NCBI GenBank assembly: GCA_009785395.1
Contig: WQWK01000077.1
Span: 1-8,625, forward strand
Direction of reading: 5' to 3'
From: Conexibacteraceae bacterium
GTDB lineage: Bacteria; Actinomycetota; Thermoleophilia; Solirubrobacterales; Solirubrobacteraceae
DNA: 8,625 bases
The notes under the pieces were generated by a model. The model saw only the letters and a list, made by a program, of their open reading frames with translations. It was not told the origin of the DNA and did no database searches. The position numbers and the translations under genes are program-made. Shown one piece after another: positions 5,745-8,625 of this stretch. Position 1 is the stretch's first letter, and each line of letters begins with the position of its first letter.

Positions 5745-6170
5745 TCAGCCGAGTTCTTCGGCGAGCCCGATCAGAAGTCCCCCGGGGCCGCGGACGTAGC
5801 AGAGCCGATAGGCGTCCTCGTACCCGACCACCTCGCTGCTGGCCAACTCCGCGCCATCCTGGCGCAGACGAGCGAGCGTCTCGTCGATGTCGTCGACGGC
5901 GAACATGACGCGCAGGTAGCCGAGCGTGTTAACCGGCGCGTTGCGGTGATCGGTGACCGCGCGGGGCGTGAGAAAGTGCGAGATCTCGATCCGGCCGTAG
6001 CCGTCCGGCGTACGCATCATCGCGATCTCGACGCGCATGTCACCGAGTCCGGTGAGGCGCTCTGCCCAGTCCCCTTCGACCGTGGTTTGGCCCTCGAGCT
6101 CGAGACCGAGCGCGCGAAAGAACGCGATCGTCGCCGGCATGTCGTCGACGACGATGCCGATGTTGTCCAT
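5745..6170 (-). CDS. VOC-superfamily (glyoxalase/dioxygenase-like) protein
   Basis: A 141-aa protein with the two beta-alpha-beta-beta-beta repeats of the vicinal oxygen chelate fold. The first begins MDNIGIVVDDMPATIAFFRALGL (1-23) and ends RIEISHFLTP (60-69). The second begins TLGYLRVMFAVDDIDETLARL (82-102) and ends VRGPGGLLIGLAEEL (126-140). The usual first metal ligand in strand one, normally His, is Asn3, and the position often occupied by the last Glu ligand is Gly135. Metal binding at the classic site is therefore doubtful, and no specific enzyme activity can be assigned. It is the first gene of the likely operon with the small membrane peptide and the ChrA-type transporter. The start ATG at 6170 has the usual VOC N terminus but no clear ribosome binding site. 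Confidence 0.88.
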   Translation of the reverse strand: MDNIGIVVDDMPATIAFFRALGLELEGQTTVEGDWAERLTGLGDMRVEIAMMRTPDGYGRIEISHFLTPRAVTDHRNAPVNTLGYLRVMFAVDDIDETLARLRQDGAELASSEVVGYEDAYRLCYVRGPGGLLIGLAEELG

Positions 6171-6260
6171 TCGTCGAACGGCGATGCGCCCAATCTAACC
6201 GCCCGGTGGGGCCCCTTGTCGCGGCGAGCGTTTGCGGTGGTCGTTGATAGCTTCGGTGCG

Positions 6261-7094
6261 GTGCCGTATGCCAGTCGTTCTCGGTCCAGGGCGCGATGGA
6301 CCCGGGTGGCGGTGCCCGCCGCCGTCATCCTCATCATCGTCGTGGTGCTGCTCCTCGTTCTGGGTGGCGGGCCGAGGCCCGCGGGCTACGACGCGTCCTA
6401 TCCCCAGTGCCCGGCCTCGTACCCGGCCAACGCGCTGTTCGGGGTCGTGGGCGTCAACGGGGGGCTCGCGCACAACGCAAACCCGTGCCTGGGCGGAGAG
6501 CTGCGCTGGGCGCGAGCCGCGCCCGGACAGAAGCGGCCAAGGCAGCCGGCGCTGTCGCTGTACATCGATACCGGTAACCCTGGCGTCCAGGTGTCCCAGT
6601 GGCCGAAGGGCGGCACCGCCCCGGTCTACGGCGCCTGTAACGGCTTGCTGACGAACGCCTGCTCCTACCTCTACGGCGCTCAGCGCGCCGCCTACTCCTA
6701 CGGACTCGTCGCCGCGCAGGACGCGGCCGCCGCCAGGACCGCGCCTTGGTGGCTGGATGTCGAGCTGGGGCTGAGCTGGGCCGGGACGTACCAGCTCAAC
6801 ATCGCCGCGCTGCAGGGGTACATCGCCGGCCTGCGCAACGCCGGCGTCACGGCGCCGGTTGGGGTGTACTCCACCAGCGCTCAGTGGAAGGACATCACCG
6901 GTCTGACGGCGCAGACAACAGCCAGGGCCTTCAGTGGCGGGCTCCCCGATTGGGTGGCTGGGGCAACCGGATCCACCCGCGACCAGGCGCGGCAGAACTG
7001 CGCAGGCGGCAGCTTCACTGGCGCGGCCCCGACGCTCGCGCAGTACCAGTCAGGCGGGTTCGACGCAGACCTGCGTTGCACCCAGCCGCGCTGA
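6261..7094 (+). CDS. Membrane-anchored GH25-like extracellular protein
   Basis: A 277-aa protein with an Arg-rich N terminus, then one hydrophobic segment about residues 16-35 (VILIIVVVLLLVLGGG), acting as an uncleaved anchor or signal. The exported part begins GYDASYPQC (42-50), FGVVGVNGG (60-68) and NPCLGGEL (74-81). Later come LSLYIDTGNPG (98-108), WWLDVELGLSW (163-173), VGVYSTSAQW (200-209) and LAQYQSGGFDAD (259-270). This pattern resembles actinobacterial GH25/DUF1906-like TIM-barrel proteins, in which the Asp in GYD and the DxE pair are the acidic residues. Peptidoglycan is a reasonable target but unproven. Six cysteines follow the anchor (50, 76, 126, 134, 247, 273), allowing three disulfides. 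GTG 6261 is chosen for a compact basic N terminus; GTG 6237 in the same frame is the alternative. Confidence 0.8.
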   Translation: MPYASRSRSRARWTRVAVPAAVILIIVVVLLLVLGGGPRPAGYDASYPQCPASYPANALFGVVGVNGGLAHNANPCLGGELRWARAAPGQKRPRQPALSLYIDTGNPGVQVSQWPKGGTAPVYGACNGLLTNACSYLYGAQRAAYSYGLVAAQDAAAARTAPWWLDVELGLSWAGTYQLNIAALQGYIAGLRNAGVTAPVGVYSTSAQWKDITGLTAQTTARAFSGGLPDWVAGATGSTRDQARQNCAGGSFTGAAPTLAQYQSGGFDADLRCTQPR

Positions 7095-7095
7095 A

Positions 7096-7401
7096 CTACT
7101 CGCGCACGAGCCGGAGCGCCAGGCTCGGTATGACGAACGACGCAAGAAAGACCGGCAGGAAGCTCTTGCCGGTGCACCGGAAGACGACGAGGTCACCCTC
7201 GGCGGCGTCGAAGGTCTGCGTGGCGCTGGAGTTCCGGCCGCTTTGGACCTGCAGCGTGTGGCGGCCCGGCTCGACCGGTATCTCGAGCGTGTCGTTCATC
7301 GTGACGGAGCCCACACGCTCGCCGTCGAGCAGCACGTCATAGGGGCCACGACGGACCTCGGCGCCGATCGCCTTGTGCGTCAGTTTCAGCGTTGCGGTCA
7401 T
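7096..7401 (-). CDS. Small beta-rich protein with hydrophobic C-terminal tail
   Basis: A 101-aa protein starting at ATG 7401; an in-frame TTG at 7413 could add four residues. The body reads like a small beta sandwich of PEGA-like type: PYDVLLDGERVGSVTMND (20-37), then LEIPVEPGRHTLQVQSG (39-55), with the DGxxVG and PGxHTLxV pattern seen in such domains. After TFDAAEGDLVVFRCTG the final 20 residues form a hydrophobic stretch (FLPVFLASFVIPSLALRL), suggesting a tail anchor or membrane contact. The function is unknown. It lies 28 bp downstream of the acyl-CoA dehydrogenase gene on the same strand, and its stop is one base from the stop of the convergent GH25-like gene. Confidence 0.82.
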   Translation of the reverse strand: MTATLKLTHKAIGAEVRRGPYDVLLDGERVGSVTMNDTLEIPVEPGRHTLQVQSGRNSSATQTFDAAEGDLVVFRCTGKSFLPVFLASFVIPSLALRLVRE

Positions 7402-7429
7402 CCGCGGTTTCAACTCGGCGATATCGCCC

Positions 7430-8617
7430 TCAACGGAACGCCTGGATCCCCGTCAGCTCGCTGCCGATCACCAGCGAGTGTACGTCGGCTGTGCCCTCGT
7501 AGGTGACGACTGACTCGAGGTTGTTCATGTGGCGGATCACGGGGTACTCCAAGGTGATGCCGTTGGCGCCCAGCACCTGACGGGCGGTCCGCGCGACGTC
7601 GAGGGCCGCGTTGACGTTACCGAGCTTGCCCATGCTCACCTGCGCGGGCTGTAGTCGCCCGGCGTCCTTCAGGCGCCCCAGGTGCAACGCCAGCAGGACA
7701 GCCCGATTGACCTCGAGTGCCATCTGGGCCAGCTTGCCCTGTTGGAGCTGGAAGGACGCGATCGGCCGCCCGAACTGGTTGCGCTCCTTGGAGTACTCGA
7801 CGGCGGCCATCAGGCAGGCGCGGGCGGCGCCGGCCGCGCCCCACACGATCCCGAACCGCGCCTCGTTGAGGCAGGACAGCGGCCCCTTCAGCCCCGCGGC
7901 CAGAGGCAGCATCGCGTCGGCCGGCAGGCGCACATCGTCGAGCAGCAGTTCGGAGGTGATCGACGCTCGCAGCGACAGCTTCTTGTGGATGTCCTGGGTG
8001 GTGAACCCCGGCGTCCCACGCGGGACCAGGAAGCCCCGCACGCCGTCATCCGTCGCCGCCCAGACGACGGCGACGTCGGCGATGCCGCCGTTGGTGATCC
8101 ACATCTTCTGCCCGTGCAGGATCCAGTCATCACCGTCACGCCGTGCGCGGGTCCGCATCGAGCCCGGGTCCGAGCCGCTGTCGGGCTCGGTCAGCCCGAA
8201 GCAGCCGATCGCCTCGCCCGTCCCCATCCGCGGCAGCCAGTCCTGCTTCTGCTCGTCCGACCCCCATCGGTGGATCGCGTACATGGCCAGCGACCCCTGG
8301 ACCGAGACGAGGCTGCGCACGCCGGAGTCCCCAGCCTCGAGCTCCATGCAGGTCAGTCCGTAGGCGGTTGCGGAGGCGCCCGCCAGACCATAGCCGTGCA
8401 GGTGCATCCCAAGCACGCCCAGCCGGCCGAGCTCGCCGGCGAGCTCGCGCGGCAGCGTGGCCGACTCGAACCAGTCGCCGACGTTCGGGAGTACGCGGTC
8501 GCGCACCCAGGCGCGAACGGTGTCACGGATGTCGCGCTCCTCGTCGGACAGGAGGTGGTCGACGTCCAGGAAATCCTGCGGGTTGATCCGAGCTGACTCG
8601 GCGGCGGTGGTGGACAT
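7430..8617 (-). CDS. gcdH: Glutaryl-CoA dehydrogenase
   Basis: A 395-aa FAD-dependent acyl-CoA dehydrogenase of full length. It most resembles glutaryl-CoA dehydrogenase, which oxidises and decarboxylates glutaryl-CoA to crotonyl-CoA in lysine and tryptophan degradation. Family marks: MELEAGDSGVRSLVSVQGSL (91-110), containing Glu94 and the Arg101-Ser102 pair expected to contact the glutaryl carboxylate, and GCFGLTEPDSGSDPGSM (138-154). WITNGG (173-178) and KERNQFGRPIASFQ (277-290) are also typical. The catalytic base block is TYEGTADVH with Glu374, followed by the C-terminal ITG-like end SELTGIQAFR. Electrons would pass to electron transfer flavoprotein. The start ATG at 8617 is 8 bases from the window end, so promoter and ribosome binding site are not fully visible. 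Confidence 0.93.
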   Translation of the reverse strand: MSTTAAESARINPQDFLDVDHLLSDEERDIRDTVRAWVRDRVLPNVGDWFESATLPRELAGELGRLGVLGMHLHGYGLAGASATAYGLTCMELEAGDSGVRSLVSVQGSLAMYAIHRWGSDEQKQDWLPRMGTGEAIGCFGLTEPDSGSDPGSMRTRARRDGDDWILHGQKMWITNGGIADVAVVWAATDDGVRGFLVPRGTPGFTTQDIHKKLSLRASITSELLLDDVRLPADAMLPLAAGLKGPLSCLNEARFGIVWGAAGAARACLMAAVEYSKERNQFGRPIASFQLQQGKLAQMALEVNRAVLLALHLGRLKDAGRLQPAQVSMGKLGNVNAALDVARTARQVLGANGITLEYPVIRHMNNLESVVTYEGTADVHSLVIGSELTGIQAFR

Positions 8618-8625
8618 GAAGACTA

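Overview
The window looks like chromosomal DNA of a high-GC actinobacterium. Support: strong G/C preference at third codon positions, GTG and TTG starts, a tRNA without an encoded CCA, and genes resembling actinobacterial families. A lineage near Thermoleophilia or other soil actinobacteria is possible but cannot be fixed from sequence alone.

Layout. Bases 1-44 are the 3' part of a tRNA-Lys(CUU), followed by a strong hairpin terminator. A small uncharacterised gene follows on the minus strand (80-460). On the plus strand lie a MmcQ/YjbR-family gene (539-910) and panD (939-1337), encoding aspartate 1-decarboxylase.

The most notable element is a retron on the minus strand (about 2865 to 1334). 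It has a retron-type reverse transcriptase with a YADD active site, 448 aa from the chosen ATG at 2680. Directly upstream is a 173-nt region bounded by a perfect 12-bp inverted repeat (GCGGCGTTGCGC / GCGCAACGCCGC). That region contains two tight msr-like hairpins and one long bulged msd-like hairpin, so the msr-msd noncoding RNA can be read directly. No obvious separate effector gene sits beside it.

Upstream of the retron are a divergent pair: an alpha/beta hydrolase (minus, 3773-2922), whose expected catalytic His appears replaced by Gln, and a TetR regulator (plus, 3803-4369). Their 29-bp gap and both start codons are covered by two near-identical 17-bp palindromes spaced 31 bp apart, most simply read as the TetR operators.

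Next is a minus-strand cluster of a VOC-family protein (6170-5745), a 38-aa single-pass membrane peptide (5710-5594) and a full-length two-domain ChrA-type transporter (5582-4392). Diverging from it is a membrane-anchored, cysteine-rich GH25-like extracellular protein (6261-7094). The window closes with a minus-strand pair: a glutaryl-CoA dehydrogenase (8617-7430) and a 101-aa protein with a beta-rich body and hydrophobic tail (7401-7096).

No stretch over 300 bases lacks a gene once the retron RNA is counted. No IS, CRISPR array or rRNA was seen.
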